From Larix kaempferi (Eukaryota; Streptophyta; Pinopsida; Pinales; Pinaceae): DNA of 64,000 nucleotides. The position numbers and the translations under genes were made by a program. The notes beneath the pieces are model-generated. The model worked only from the letters and a program-made list of their open reading frames with translations, did no database searches and was not told where the DNA came from. Shown here piece after piece: positions 1 to 12,555 of this stretch; position 1 is the stretch's first letter, and each line of letters starts with the position of its first letter. The stretch lies in assembly GCA_027924585.1 (NCBI GenBank), contig BSBM01000150.1:15429001-15493000 (forward strand). The letters run 5' to 3'.

Positions 1-1829
1 TCATAATTAGCATCTTGAATTTTGGTTTCTATTTTTTTATTGATCTGCATATATCATGAGCATAATAATGACCTAAACATTCCCCATCCATCTCTTCTTT
101 GCTGCCATTGCAAATGTCCAGATGATCTGAATAGTTATTGTGGCTAGGAAGTACATGTGTCAAGTTAAATCAAGAAAGCATCATATATAGATGTACCTGG
201 CAACAGATAAAGTTGACACTGCACCCTTTGAGAATGCAAAATTCATTGCACAATACCTTGAAGCAAGAGATTCTTCTTTTTCACTGTTCTAACATGCAAT
301 TGAAATATACACGACATCTGTTTCTCTTCCTCACCGTACTTCTAACAGAGGTTCAAACATGTCAACAAGAATATAATGTAAAGGATGGTAATAAATATAT
401 GGAGCAAACTCCAATTAAAAGACCATGCCATCTCTGCACCCTTCATTCCATGGTCTATCAATGTCAATAAAATCACAAATGTTATCAGTGGGTACTAGAA
501 CTCATTTCTAAATGGTAGACGCATATCCAAGGAATAGGAAACATAATCACAATACTTGTCAGTGGGTTTTGGTAATGAGATCTAGCTGGAAGTAATCTTC
601 TTGGGAACAATAGCTAAGATACACTTGTTTTAATAGAGCATATTTCCCTTGACATACTACTGGCACCTTAAAAGGGTTGCTAGAATTCTTTTAACTCAGA
701 AATTTTCTATAAAAAATAGTAGTTCTCATGTAGCTAAACTTTGTATTTAAAAGCATTCTTAGATTAAGCAAACTAAATGCAGTTGTAAGTAGAATAGCTA
801 AAAATGATGTTTGATCACTTCTACTCAATGGGAAGGCTTGAAGAGAATTTTGTTCCATCCATAATAGAAATGTAAATGCATATAGAGAACAACCATGAAA
901 ATATTTGGTGTTTATGTACATTATTTCAGCACAATTAGTAACCATAGAAAGCAAGAACAAGGATTTTCATGGGGAAGCTCACCAAATTTAGATGAGGCGT
1001 GGCATATTCATTGTACTTCTGATGTATGTCCAGAAAGGAATGTTTTTCCATACATAAAGTAAACCAGAGATTAGGTAAAAGTTAGAAAGCAGAGAATATT
1101 CTTTACTTGCATTAAATTAGGAATTTTGATTCTTATCCTCGGTTCTGCTTTAGTCTTCTGTATGAAATTAGGCACTTGGCATATACCCTTTCCTTTCATA
1201 AATTTATATTTGCAGGCTTTCAATCTGAATTTTTCAAACTTGTTTTCAGTATAAAGAACCCTTGGGATCTTGTCACCAAGAAGTGCAAACTTCCAAGTCA
1301 TGGAAGTGGGTAAGATGCTAACAACAAAGATTTGAGGACCATTCCCAAGGCTTGTTAAAAGGACAAAACCAGAACACATGTTTTACCATGCCATCTTTAT
1401 GAAAAAAATGGCATTAATTCGCAAGTATTGAACACATGTAGCAAGTATTGAAGTGACTTGGTTTTATGCATTAATTCGTTGTTGTTATATGGGCTTGCAA
1501 GTTTGTTTTCATGCTTGAATTTGATTATTTAGATGTTCTTATTCTTTTGTGTGATATTTTTACCCTTGAATGAGAATGTTTAGCAATGGTTATGTTGATC
1601 ACATTTTTCAATTTCTCTCGTCATAAGACCGTGATGGATTTATGTCTAATTTTGAAGTTAATCTTGGATGGGTTTAGGTTACTAGGTTCAAATTTTCTAG
1701 CCTCTAGAATTCATGTCATCATGGATAACTTACAAATTGTACTAATTTTATATCATTTTTCTCATGCAGGTTTCACTTTGGGTTTCTAAATTGATTTGAT
1801 ATCTTAATAATTGTGGAATATTCAACGAA
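1..1829. other. AT-rich non-coding stretch
   Basis: I see no convincing gene. Open frames are short, with no recognisable motifs. Immediately before the hAT ORF the sequence resembles a splice acceptor (TCTCATGCAG, about 1,761-1,770), so a 5'-UTR intron is possible. Positions 1,421-1,460 hold two copies of GCAAGTATTGAA spaced 20 bp apart. These resemble the 21-bp minisatellite at 19.6-21.1 kb. Confidence 0.5.
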
Positions 1830-4538
1830 ATGTCAAACAAGGATTGTGGAAAGAAAGCATCAAAACAGAGGGATGTATTATCATACTTTCAGAAGCCTCA
1901 ATCCAAGAATCTAGATTCTCTTCATGATTCAAACTCTTTTGAGCAACCCATCAGCGAGACAAATGTCAACTCTTCTGAGAATCCAGCTAATAGCCATATA
2001 ACATATGATAGGATGGGTTCCTCTAGTGAACAAATTGGGATAAATGCAATTCAACCAGAAATTGGCAATGACAATGTTGAAGGTTCCTCTAGTGCACAAA
2101 TTGGGATAAATGCAATTCAACCAGAAATTGGCAATGACAATGTTGAAGGTTTTACCTTGGAAGGCAACAAAAATGATTCATTATCACGAAAAAGGAAAAA
2201 AGGCCAATGGGACATAGGGAGAAAATTCCAATCGGAATGGGCCTCAAAATTTCCATTTATTGAACCAATACCTCCAATAAATGAGAAAGAGGCTTCACGA
2301 GAAGTTAAATGCATTGTATGTAGTTGGAAACTTGGAAAGGTAGTAAAAATGCAAATGAAGATAGATACAATAGAGAAGCATGCAGGAAAGTTGTATGTTA
2401 AGAAAATTGAAAATGGCGAGGAGAAGTCTATTACCAAATGGAAACCTTCTGATGAATGTCGACATGTCAAATATCAAGAAGAATATAATAAATACTTAAT
2501 AAGCAAGAGTAAACTCGAGGAAAGTGGAGGGACCATCACATCTCTATTTGGAAAGACAATGGAGAGAAATTTGTTATCCAAGACGACACAATTAAGCACT
2601 GTATTTCACATCTTATCTAGAGGTCGTCCTATGACAGATTATCCAGATTACAAGAACTATGTATCTTTTCTTGAAGTATCGAATTTTCCATCTTCTCATT
2701 GGTCTATAACGAGTGGTTGGGAATGGGCAAAATATCTAGCTCAAGTAGAAAAAGATGATTTGAAAGAGAAGATTGCAAATGCTAGGTTTTTTTCACTATC
2801 TTTGGATGAAGTTACAGCTGTTGATAATACTTCATGGATCTGCATGAGTATTTATATGGTTAATGATCATATTAGGCATTCATATTTACTTGGGATTCAT
2901 AAAATGAAGAAGAGTTCTACAGCTGGAAATATTTATGAACTTGTTATTAAGACTTTGAAGGAAATTGGTGGTATGGATGATTTAATGATTGCAAAAAGGT
3001 TGGTATGTGTCGGAGCTGATGGAGCATCAATCATGCAAGGACAAAGGAATGGTCTTTGTGTCAAACTAAAACTATCAGCTTCACCATTTATGATTAGTAT
3101 TCATTGTATGGCTCATAGGATGAATCTTGCATTTAAAATAGTAAGTAAGTTTCCACTGGTTTCAAAAGTTGAAGAACTTGTACGTGAGACTCATGCATAC
3201 TTTTGTCGTAGTCCCAAGCGATTTACAGAGTTTCAACAATTTGCTGATGGTGTTACAGATGGAAAAAAGCTATTAAAAGATGTCGATACAAGATGGATCT
3301 CATTGAATGGACCAGCCCAAAGGCTATTTAGTGAATACCGATCATTGGTAGGGGTGATGTATGAACATTGCTTTAGTGTAGACAAAGCTCAAGATCTTCT
3401 CTTTCGACTAACTAATATAGAGACATTATTAACATTGGCTGGAATTCTTCCTTTTCTTCATGAAATGAATGTCCTTGTGAAAATGGCTCAGAGTCGCACA
3501 ATGTATATTGCAGAGTACACAAATGCAAGAAAATTTGCATGCCTTGCATTGGATAATTTGTATACGATGCCAGATTCTTTTACGAGTCAAACATTTAACG
3601 GTTGGACTACTATCATTGATATAGAAAAGAGTGAAAATTATTTGAAGTTTGATGAAAAAGGGAGACTATGTATGCAAGTGCGTGGGTATATGGTTCCCTT
3701 TTATTATGTTACTAAGAGGGGACAAACCACCGAAGAGTGCCATGTGTCAAGAGACCAATTCAATGATATTGTGATTTCAGTGAGACGCAACTTGATACAA
3801 ATTGCACAATCACTATCATTAGAGATAAGAGAACGATTTCCTCGAGATGAATTATTGGAAGCTATGTCTGTGGTATACCCTCATTATTGGAACTCTGAAA
3901 AAAAAATAGATCCTTTAAAAGTCGACTTTCTAGCAAAATTGAATACTTTAGTGCACCACTTTGGCAGGAACGCTAAGGTAGAAGGAGAAGAGATTGGAGG
4001 TATATTAGATTCATCAAAATTATATCAACAAGCCACTTGCTTTGCTCAAACAATGTCAGGTCAATATCATGCTTTGCCAAAACCTATAGAATATGGTGCA
4101 GTAATCAAATTATGGACTATTTTAGGTGAAATTCAATACCTACAAGAAAACATGTCAGAGTATTTCAAATTAGTCGATTTATGTCAAACCATGATTTTGG
4201 GATCAGTGGATGATGAAAGAATGTTTAGTGCACTGTCATTCTTGAAGTCAAAGTTGAGGAACAAGCTTGATAAGAATATGGATACTTGTTTAAGATTATA
4301 TGTAACAAAGTATGACATTACCAATTTCCCATTCAATAGAGCACTGGCACTCTGGCGATCAGATTGTGAGAGAAGAGGAGAATACAATATAACAAATGTA
4401 TCCAATGAACTTGATATGGAACATAATGTTTTGGAGGCTCATAATCATATTTCATCTACAGAAGATCATGTTCAAAATGTAGAAAATGAAGAGCGACATG
4501 AGAATTGGGAATTTGATATGCCACAAGATATAATCTAA
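1830..4538 (+). CDS. hAT-family transposase (or hAT-derived protein), intact 902 aa
   Basis: This should encode a cut-and-paste DNA transposase of the hAT superfamily, or a domesticated relative, acting in the nucleus. The frame is open for 902 codons from an ATG without introns. The N-terminal part is low complexity. A BED/TTF-like zinc-binding region follows at about residues 145-205 (WASKFPF, then C-x2-C in CIVC and a downstream KH). The RNase H-like core has the first acidic residue in SLDE (D326), the second in GADGAS (D397), the family motif HCMAHRMNLA and a later DTRW. The C-terminal dimerisation region contains DDERMFSALSFLKSKLRNK. I did not find terminal inverted repeats or an 8-bp target duplication, so mobility is not shown. 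Related cellular proteins (ZNF862-type) share this architecture, so a domesticated gene is the main alternative. Confidence 0.85.
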   Translation: MSNKDCGKKASKQRDVLSYFQKPQSKNLDSLHDSNSFEQPISETNVNSSENPANSHITYDRMGSSSEQIGINAIQPEIGNDNVEGSSSAQIGINAIQPEIGNDNVEGFTLEGNKNDSLSRKRKKGQWDIGRKFQSEWASKFPFIEPIPPINEKEASREVKCIVCSWKLGKVVKMQMKIDTIEKHAGKLYVKKIENGEEKSITKWKPSDECRHVKYQEEYNKYLISKSKLEESGGTITSLFGKTMERNLLSKTTQLSTVFHILSRGRPMTDYPDYKNYVSFLEVSNFPSSHWSITSGWEWAKYLAQVEKDDLKEKIANARFFSLSLDEVTAVDNTSWICMSIYMVNDHIRHSYLLGIHKMKKSSTAGNIYELVIKTLKEIGGMDDLMIAKRLVCVGADGASIMQGQRNGLCVKLKLSASPFMISIHCMAHRMNLAFKIVSKFPLVSKVEELVRETHAYFCRSPKRFTEFQQFADGVTDGKKLLKDVDTRWISLNGPAQRLFSEYRSLVGVMYEHCFSVDKAQDLLFRLTNIETLLTLAGILPFLHEMNVLVKMAQSRTMYIAEYTNARKFACLALDNLYTMPDSFTSQTFNGWTTIIDIEKSENYLKFDEKGRLCMQVRGYMVPFYYVTKRGQTTEECHVSRDQFNDIVISVRRNLIQIAQSLSLEIRERFPRDELLEAMSVVYPHYWNSEKKIDPLKVDFLAKLNTLVHHFGRNAKVEGEEIGGILDSSKLYQQATCFAQTMSGQYHALPKPIEYGAVIKLWTILGEIQYLQENMSEYFKLVDLCQTMILGSVDDERMFSALSFLKSKLRNKLDKNMDTCLRLYVTKYDITNFPFNRALALWRSDCERRGEYNITNVSNELDMEHNVLEAHNHISSTEDHVQNVENEERHENWEFDMPQDII
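2016..2147 (+). repeat. 66-bp in-frame tandem duplication
   Basis: Two adjacent 66-bp units (2,016-2,081 and 2,082-2,147) each encode 22 residues starting GSSS and ending NDNVEG. By eye they differ at a single base (GAA versus GCA, Glu to Ala). The duplication keeps the transposase frame and lies in the unstructured N-terminal region. It looks recent. Confidence 0.95.
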
Positions 4539-6247
4539 ACCAATATACATTGGCAATGTATAAATAATGAATGGAATTTAATAGATCATGTGATTTTTTT
4601 TAGTTTTACTTCGATGTTCCTCTATTCTTGGAGCAGGTTGGAAAAGGAAAATTCTTGATGGGAGAAAGATTACCATACATAAATTTGAAGTTGCATTGCA
4701 GGTAAAAATAGGTTCTATAGTCTTTACTTTGTATTAAATATAGTAATATTAGAGCTACATTTCCTTGATGCAAGCTATTTTAAGTTTGATGTTTTGATAG
4801 TTAACTAATGCATTGTTTTTTTTTCTTATTTGTGACAGGAAATGAAGTTGGGACCTATCTATCCATAGATAACGTCCTAGTATTAAAGGTTAAGTAATTA
4901 ATTTAACAATACTTCCGCTTAGCAAGAAGGGGCTCATTCAAAAGTTAAAACTCAAGTACATGGAATTGCTTGTATTTCTAGCTTTGATATCTTGGCAAAT
5001 ATGAATGGTTTGCTTGTTTCTTACATTTGGAGCATTTTTTCAAGTTTGGAAGTTTGCATTTATTTTGGTTAAATATATTTTTATTCCCTTGATAATTGAT
5101 TGCGGTTTGATCCCTTTGTACTAGTTTGATTCGTTTCATAAATTATTTGTTTTTTCTTACATTTGGAGCATTTTTTCAAGTTTGGAAGTTTGCATTTATT
5201 TTGCTTATATTTTTTTATTCCCTTGATACTTGACTATGAGATCTGAATTGCTAAGCGAAGAGAAAAATGGTCTATGCATTGGCTTACTAGATTCCTATGC
5301 ATCCATCGTAGGAGACCTATTGGCACGAGACCGACATTTCTCTAATGTAATTGGCATAATTTTCATATGTCCACATACTGTCAATACAGTATTCACTTGA
5401 ATCTCAACAGCGACAGTAAATTTTGAAAGCTAGTAGATGAAAATAGATGCCCAACAATTGAAATTAGTCAATTTCCTACAGATATTGGTTGTATAGAAGT
5501 GATATTTGTCCAATTAAGCAACAATTTGACAGATCAGGCATAGATTTGTAATTTTTCTGATGTCTTTTCCATAAATATCAGTCTTTGCATAAATTTGGCA
5601 GATTCATGGCAAATACAGTGGTTTGGTAGTAAATTAGAAGGTTTTTCAGCAAATGTTTCAGTAGACATCTCCCTATTTCAAATTTCAGTAGTTTGAGCAT
5701 GTATTCTCTATTTTTCTTCCAGTATTTGCAACTTTGCATAGGAAAGATCATATTTGTAGCTCTACATCTATATTTCAGCAGTAGATATAATGATAGACTA
5801 TACCATGAATTGTACCAACAATTTCCTGGGAAATACCCTCAACTAATCTTGAAAGGTGTTTCTTTGTTTATGCCCTACACATGACGCTAGACCGTTGCAT
5901 CCTTTATGGTACAATGCAATATGGCATATTGTAAAAATAAAATATTAAATGAAAAGGCATAATGTAGAAAGAAAATATTGAATGAAAAGGGTGGTATTTT
6001 CTTCCTTTCTCCTGTAACAAAGAGAATATATGGGAAACAATGATTATATGGTTATAATGTTATTGCTGCTGCACATTCTAAACATGATGCACTAGATGCT
6101 ATTCTGGTTTTTGTAGCAGCACTTTTAGAGCTTGTTGTTGAAGTATATATTGTTGTGGCTATTGTTGCTGCAAGTTCTGTGCTTCCCATCGAGGAATATG
6201 TTGTAGATTTGTTAATGGTAATGATGTGTGATGTCCTTCTCTCCTAG
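4539..6247. other. Non-coding, with a direct repeat
   Basis: I recognise no gene. An 80-90 bp direct repeat begins at about 5,016 and again at about 5,153, about 137 bp apart. Both copies contain TTACATTTGGAGCATTTTTT and then a TTATTCCCTTGAT motif. The rest is AT-rich sequence downstream of the hAT ORF. Confidence 0.5.
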
Positions 6248-6384
6248 TTTGGCTCATCAAAGGACTGGCCACCCTTTGATGAGGTACCTGACTTCATGAA
6301 GAAGTTAAGGACCGAAGGATCACATCATCGGGATGATACCTTTAGTACTGTGATGACAAAACTTTCAGTAGATGTATGGAACAT
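6248..6384 (+). other. Exon-like open segment, unidentified
   Basis: A 137-bp open segment lies between a good acceptor (TGTCCTTCTCTCCTAG) and a possible donor (GTGAGG). It would encode about 45 residues beginning FGSSKDWPPFDEVPDFMKK. Its base composition is less AT-biased than its surroundings. I do not recognise the protein. The putative donor overlaps the likely start of the LTR that follows, so the 3' boundary may be accidental. Confidence 0.25.
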
Positions 6385-6385
6385 G

Positions 6386-7493
6386 TGAGGACACATACCG
6401 AGAGAGAGAGACCTTGTCACCCTATCTTGTTTGTCCTTGTGGTTATCCTGCTTATGGTACTTGACCTTATCGGGTTGGTTGTTTGTCGAGTCACCTTTGT
6501 TGTTTTGGTCTCATGATTGACCTTCTAAATGGTCATGAAATCGGGGGGCGAATTAGTTTCGGTTCTTTTTTTTCGGCCTCCTTCTAGGGCATCGTTTGGC
6601 AGCCGGTTGATGGAACATTTTTCTGTTTTTGATGTCAAGGTTTGAGCCTTGTAGGGATGTTTTTTTGTTGCCGTTATAAGTCCTCTAGGGATGCGTCTTT
6701 CTCCTCTGAGAGGTCCTCCTAATTCTGCTTCTATTTGATTATTTGTTTAGCCCTTCTAGGGTTGTCGTTCTCCATTCTTTTTGCTTCTCCTGTTAGCTGT
6801 CGCCACTTTGGTGTTGGGTCTATTCAGGTTGTCATTGAACTTTTTGGTTAGGGCCTATTGAGGCTACCGTTAACCTATGGATTTCTGGCTACTGTTATCA
6901 AAGACTATTAGAGTCCGTTGAGGTCTCACGTTGTATTATGAGCCCTGTTAGGGCCAGTATTGGTTATTGCAGCTTGACTGGTGGTTGACATTGATTGTCT
7001 CCTAACTACGTTAGAAGGTCTACTGGTGCTTGAAGTTTGTCCTAACACAACTGTACCTATTGTTGACACTCTTCCTTGGTCTCTCTCTCTCTCTCTCATA
7101 GGTATGATGTTGCCCTTCTAGGGCTATTTATGTTTCTATATCTATTATGCCTTATTGGAAAAACTTAAAGCAGATCTGAGTACATTAGAGAAGCGCTCAT
7201 CCCCAGGTAAGTACTTATAACCGTATCATTTACTATCATTCTTACTTTCAGTTTATTATGGATTATTGGCACAGAGACCTATTGGTAGTGCCCTAGTTGA
7301 AATAAATGAAAATTATTTTTTAAATTTATTGGCATGGTGACCTATTGGTAGTGCCCTAGTTGAAAGAAATGCAAATTATGTTTTTAAATTCTTGCAGTTG
7401 TATTGTATGATTGATTTACATTTATGATCTATTGCATCATTGTTTAAAAGTTGTTCTTTATTTTATCAAACCCTAACTTTATAAAAATCAACA
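6386..7493 (+). mobile_element. Copia-type LTR (5' LTR), left end approximate
   Basis: The right end is defined by AAAATCAACA directly followed by TGGTATCAGAGC (7,494-7,505), the initiator-tRNA-Met primer site with no spacer, as is common in Copia elements. The left end is placed at TGAGGACACA because it starts with TG. This is a guess, since no second LTR was found for comparison. The segment contains a (TC)n tract at 7,078-7,099 and a 63-bp tandem duplication. No pol region follows, so the element is truncated or badly decayed. Confidence 0.6.
7263..7388 (+). repeat. 63-bp tandem duplication inside the LTR
   Basis: Units at 7,263 and 7,326 share GACCTATTGGTAGTGCCCTA and the following GTTGAAA-AAATG-AAATTAT text. 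A related piece (GAGACCTATTGGCACGAGACC-like) occurs at about 5,311. This suggests another fragment of the same element lies upstream. Confidence 0.85.
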
Positions 7494-7505
7494 TGGTATC
7501 AGAGC
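7494..7505 (+). other. Primer binding site (initiator tRNA-Met)
   Basis: TGGTATCAGAGC directly abuts the LTR end. It is complementary to the 3' end of plant initiator tRNA-Met and would prime minus-strand DNA synthesis. Confidence 0.85.
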
Positions 7506-9600
7506 TAGTTTTGTAGCTAACTCTATTTTGCAGCCTATCAGAATCTACAAAGTTCCTCAGGTAAGGGTTTGAGCACTAACAAATTCGATTGCAGAAGATT
7601 CAAGTCTGGTCAGTGGAAGAAATGTGAGCCGATGTGGCTCACAACCACAGTGAAGCAGATGAGATGTTTAGGTTCTTGGACAACAATATCCAAGAAGTAA
7701 GTCTAATATATTATCTGATTCTTGGGTCTCAGTATTTTGTTTGAATTCCTTGTTCTGTTCATTAATCACTACATTATGACAATTTCAAGGATATTACAAG
7801 GGCTGTATTGTTTCCTCCAAATTTCACGATATTCCATTTTTTCCAAGGAATTTAGGATGCTTTTTTCCAAATTTCATGATAGGCAACATTAGACTAACAA
7901 TGTCTATAAAATGTCAATTTTGATAATTTGAAAACTATGCAGAATTATTTTTTCAATTTTAAAATTATATAATCCAATTCAAGACTTGGTGCACAAATTT
8001 TTATATACTAATGGCTATAAGTCTGAGGTAAAACGTTGGTCTCACTCTCCTTTCCTTTTGGATGTTCATACAGGTTAGTGAATGCCTATTAATTCCACCT
8101 AATGTAAAATATGGGTCTCACTGTACTTCAAGGGTTCTCAGAGGAATGAAATATTCCTTTCCTTTTGGAAATTCATACAGGTTAGTGAATGTCTATTAAT
8201 TCCAGTGCATGTAAAACTTTGCTTGGGATGAGCTGAATTGTTGGGAGGTAAATATTTGCTTTGGATGAGCTGAAAGGTTTTTGCATTACCATCTTTGGAT
8301 GAGTTATTTTGTTGTAATAAAATTATCCTCCATGTAAAATAGAAAGAGATGTGTTTGTTGTCTCCAATTGTGTTGCAGATCGATTTTAGGGTCTCATGTT
8401 TGGGTGATTTTGTTGCAGATTTATTATGGTGATTTAATGAACAACCAGGTTGATGCCAAGCTCATTTAACATGCTTAGCATGCATTTTCAGATTTGATTT
8501 TGTTGCTAGTTTAGATTCTATTTGCTAACATAACTTTCAGATCCGATTTGAAGATTAGATCTTGCCTTTAAGGCTACTAAAATGATCTAACAATGATGTG
8601 TTTGCAATTTCTACCCTATATATCTTAGACCATTCAGGGTTTGAATATACACCATGTACCTCGAATCTCATGAAGCACCCCCAAACATGGTGGAGATACT
8701 TTTGGAGTAATCCAAAAATCTAACATTGTTGAGCCATTATGGTGGGCCTAATGCATGCTGAAAACCTAAAAAGTGGCCCCATGAAGTGGACGCCCATATA
8801 AGTATGGGCCATGGTGATCTCTATCTTTGCACCTCGGAAGTAGAAATGAAAGTCAACGAGAGCACTTTTCTATGCATTGAAGATCATAACTTTGGTTGTA
8901 GCCAAGTTTACCATCAATTGTAAATAAATGCAGAAATAGATAGGGCATCGATCTGTCTTTGCAAACCCTCAAGTGAGGAGGCCAAAAGAATTAAGTTGTC
9001 AGTGAACCATTTCTTTTATATAGTAGACACAACACAAATACAACTTACAAAACAATTTTGCTGCATGGATACAAAGGGAAACAGTAGCAGTAATGATCCC
9101 TAGAGAGAAATTTGTTTATGCCCTAAAACAAAAGACTTTTTTAGAAGAGAATATATTTAACAACAATTTGATTGAGTGTTTGTAGCTTGCCTAATATCAG
9201 TAGTGGAGAAATCAGATAGATAGTCGAGGTGAGTCAAGATGCAGCATAGAATCAGTGGGACAACAACAATTCAAGAAAGGTAGCTCAAAGAAACCTTAGA
9301 TTGTAGAAATACTTCAGGATGATGCACCTAAGGGACAAGTTGTTGTGAACAAAGTCCAAATTGGTCGACATACCCTAGGGAAGGCCCTCGCAAATAAGTC
9401 AGTCCAGTCAGGAACATCATCAGAAAGCCCTTAACTTTTCCATTGTATTTTATTGTATTTGGCAACTTTTATATTCATTTGACAAAGCATGCCGACCTAT
9501 TAAATATGTAACTTCCTATCCCGTATAGTCATAGACCATTTGGCCTCATGGACATTTAATAGAAATCTATTCTATTCTTGTTAATGGACTTTAATATGCT
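7506..9600. other. Decayed or non-coding sequence after the Copia-type primer site
   Basis: No frame of note. A direct repeat of about 65 bp begins near 8,048 and again near 8,157, sharing TTCATACAGGTTAGTGAATG and then CTATTAATTCCA. No integrase or reverse transcriptase motif is visible, so the Copia-type element has lost its coding region here. Confidence 0.45.
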
Positions 9601-10105
9601 TATTTTACTTTTTTTCCAAGGAAAAAAACTTATGTTTTATTCTAGGTAGAATGAAAAATACGTTCATTAGGTACTCTGGGTACAATTCAAAAAAATATGA
9701 TTCTCCTATATTCCTGAAACATTCTATCAGCTACTGAAAATAATCAAAAAGTCAACAAAAAATCACTAAGAAGTTAAAATTCGTCACAAAATATAGAGGC
9801 TGTGCACTGTCCTTTTTATAAATGTACAGTCATCTTAAAGGTGAGCTGCAAAGTTCAGTAGTCCTCTAAAGTGGTCTGTCTGGAATCTAGACTCTGAACA
9901 CCTGAAGTTGTCCATCAACATACTCCTCCAGAAGAAGCTGGTTAGTCTGTAAGTGAAGGCCCTTCTTTGAGAGTGTATCAGAAATGATGTTTAACTCTCT
10001 TTTCACACGAGAAAATAAGATCCTCTTAAAAGAATCTGAATTAGTCTTCAGCTGAACTGCTAGGGCCTGTAATGAGATATCTTGGATCTACATGAGATTT
10101 TTCAT

Positions 10106-11030
10106 TTAGTTTATGGTCATGAAAAAGTCTCCCATGACTTGTAGTGGAAGAGTGAATCTGTCCATGGCAGTTTTAAGTAAGAGGAATAACGCCATCAGTA
10201 CTCCCACATTATTTGTACCCTTCCCCAAATTTGCTTTAACCTTAAAGTAGTGATCATTTGTAAGGTACATAATATAGGAAGCACTGCAAATCTTCTCAGG
10301 CCACTGATAGGTCCCATCAAAATATCCCCGGGCATAAGAATGGTCAATCAACTCGCCCTTTAAAATTTTGGTTGGTTTTGTATTATTTGGAGATTCTTTG
10401 AAAAACTGGAAAAGGGCCATTTCCTGAGATGATACCTGAAAGGTGGGAATGACTTTCTCTTCAAAAAGCTGGGCACTCCTAGCCAGCCAGATGCCTAACA
10501 TCACCAGCAGTGGGATTGCTCTGCATGGCTTCAGTTCCTTCCTACTAAACCATTCTCTCAGACTGTACCCTATGGTGCTTTTGTTCCAAATATTTTTCAA
10601 TCCCAACCATGCCTCCACTTTAGTCCAAACTTGTAATGTAAAACCACAACTTAAAAATACGTGACAAGTATTCTCCTCATTGTTCCTACATAGTATACAA
10701 ATACCAAGCCCAGCTTGGTTTCTTTTCTGAAGCAAAGCCCAGGTAAGGATCTTATTGTTAAGAGCTAGCAACATAAAGAGTTTTCCTTTGAGGGGATCTT
10801 TGACCTTACACAGTCTACTCTACCACCATTTTCCATCCTCAGCTGGAGGCCTTTGAAGAGCTTCAAAGCCCAGCTGAGCAATGTAGCTCCCCCTTGCTTT
10901 GTTCATAACCCAAACCAACTCATCATTCTCCTTTGTGAGTCTAATGTGGGTCTTTTTTAGCTCTTTTAAGCAACCATCCCACATTTGTGCCTCTTCATAT
11001 TCAACTCCAATATCCTCAGCTTCTAACCAA
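10106..11030 (-). pseudogene. LINE remnant: zinc-binding region and RNase H (non-LTR retrotransposon)
   Basis: On the minus strand this reads as the C-terminal third of a plant LINE ORF2. Order: a linker with ENDELVWVMNKARGSY, the reverse-transcriptase-associated zinc region (ICILCRNNEENTCHVFLSC), a WSK-like linker, then an RNase H domain with YFDGTYQWP and GKGTNN. An in-frame stop interrupts WW*SRLCK near 10,826. The RNase H Glu position reads GTNNVGVLMAL, so the catalytic Glu is lost. The frame ends within the GDFF motif. No RT domain is present upstream, as expected for a 5'-truncated copy. The 3' end probably lies near the T-rich tract at about 9,611. Confidence 0.85.
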
Positions 11031-11119
11031 CCCTACAAGAAGTCTTTTCTAGGAAGACACCACTGCTGACCGATAAAAGACTACATCCAACAGAAAAAAG
11101 CACCCTTGGAATAGAATAT

Positions 11120-12550
11120 TAATTTAACATTCTAAATGATCTTGATTTCAAGCACTTCAAAAAATAACCTGATCCATGAGAAACAACACTCTTTTCATTT
11201 AACTTTCTACATTGTGTGACTTCATTCTCTGAGATAAGCTTTCTGCCATCTTTTTTAGAGTGTGAGAATCTCATGCATGTTTCCATCTTTGCAAAGACCA
11301 TTAATTGCAATAGAGTAGAGTAAATGATGTGATATAGTTCCAACACTCTTCTGTGCATTCATTTACTAGTTGAAATGCAGGTTTGGGAGGTAAGTGTAAC
11401 ATGTTCAAAGGTCTTGTATGATTTTATTCATTATATCAAGGTTGTGAATATTTTTCCAAAGGCATAGTCTGTGAAAATTTTTAATTTTATATTCTCTTGA
11501 TAATATAGACTAACATTTCCTATTCTCAACTTTGTGTGATTAAATGGAACAATTTTTATTTTGCAATCCACAAATTTACCATCTAAGGAGACCTTAAACG
11601 GGAAGACCCTACCTTACAAGATTTCCTAGAACCTAAAAAATATTTTGTAATTTTTGTCAAAATCAAAATCCACACTGTGAAAAATCAAAACCTATGCATA
11701 GAACACAAGATTGGAATTTTTATTTTACTTATCAAGCCTTCCGAAATTGGGGCTACTCTTAATTCTCTTATAAAAATACTAAATCCAAATCCTAACAGAA
11801 ATCTCCAAATTCTAATAGAAATTACCAAATTATGAACAAGTTGTGCTAGAGTGATCTATTATGTCACTAGTGTTTGTGTTGTGTATTAAATAATATATGC
11901 AGGGATGAAATTGGTGTTTGGAAAGAGAAATTGGAATTTCGGTTGGTGTTCCTTGCAAGAAGTTGAGGGTGGGAGCAGATTGCAGGTAGGTTCTTAGTGG
12001 GTGGGTGGGTGTTATTGCATGTCACCCACTTGATACTCTCAATATTTATTTGCATCAACCTAAGGTGAAGGCATGACCAACCTCAGCTCCTATATTCTGA
12101 TAGTAGAAGTCCCTTCAACTCTTTCTAGGAGCATGGAGCTTCCTCTAGCCACTTTTGCTTTGCAGGTAACTTGTTCTTCTCTATATCTAAAACACTTTTG
12201 ATCCTATTATTACCTATATACGAAGCACTTTTTTATCCTTTTCTTAATGGATTTTTATGTATATAATTCTCTATTTATCTGTCTCTGTTCTGAGATATTT
12301 GGGTCTGCAGATGAAAAGAAAATCAAAGCATGCAATTTGTGATTTTTGGTCTACATTTGAGTCAGTTGCATTCCTAACTACATTGGAATATTTGCACAGA
12401 GGTAATGTTTATTCATCATTTTAGTACATTATTGATGATTACATTATAAGAGGACCCTGTAGCAAGGGGTGATTACATTACAAAGAAAGGAATGTTGTAG
12501 AAAATGACAATAAAATTTTTAAATGCAAGAGAAAAAATTTCAGAACAATA
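11120..12550. other. AT-rich stretch, no gene recognised
   Basis: Only short frames without family motifs. A minus-strand frame of about 80 codons at 11,119-11,358 resembles nothing I can name. Confidence 0.4.
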
Positions 12551-12555
12551 CCTAC

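Noticed and set aside
4637-4868. Two exon-like segments after the hAT ORF (between GGAGCAG and GTAAAA, and after TTTGTGACAG)
   Set aside because: Splicing them gives a stop within a few codons and no recognisable peptide. The splice-like signals are probably accidental or belong to a 3' UTR.
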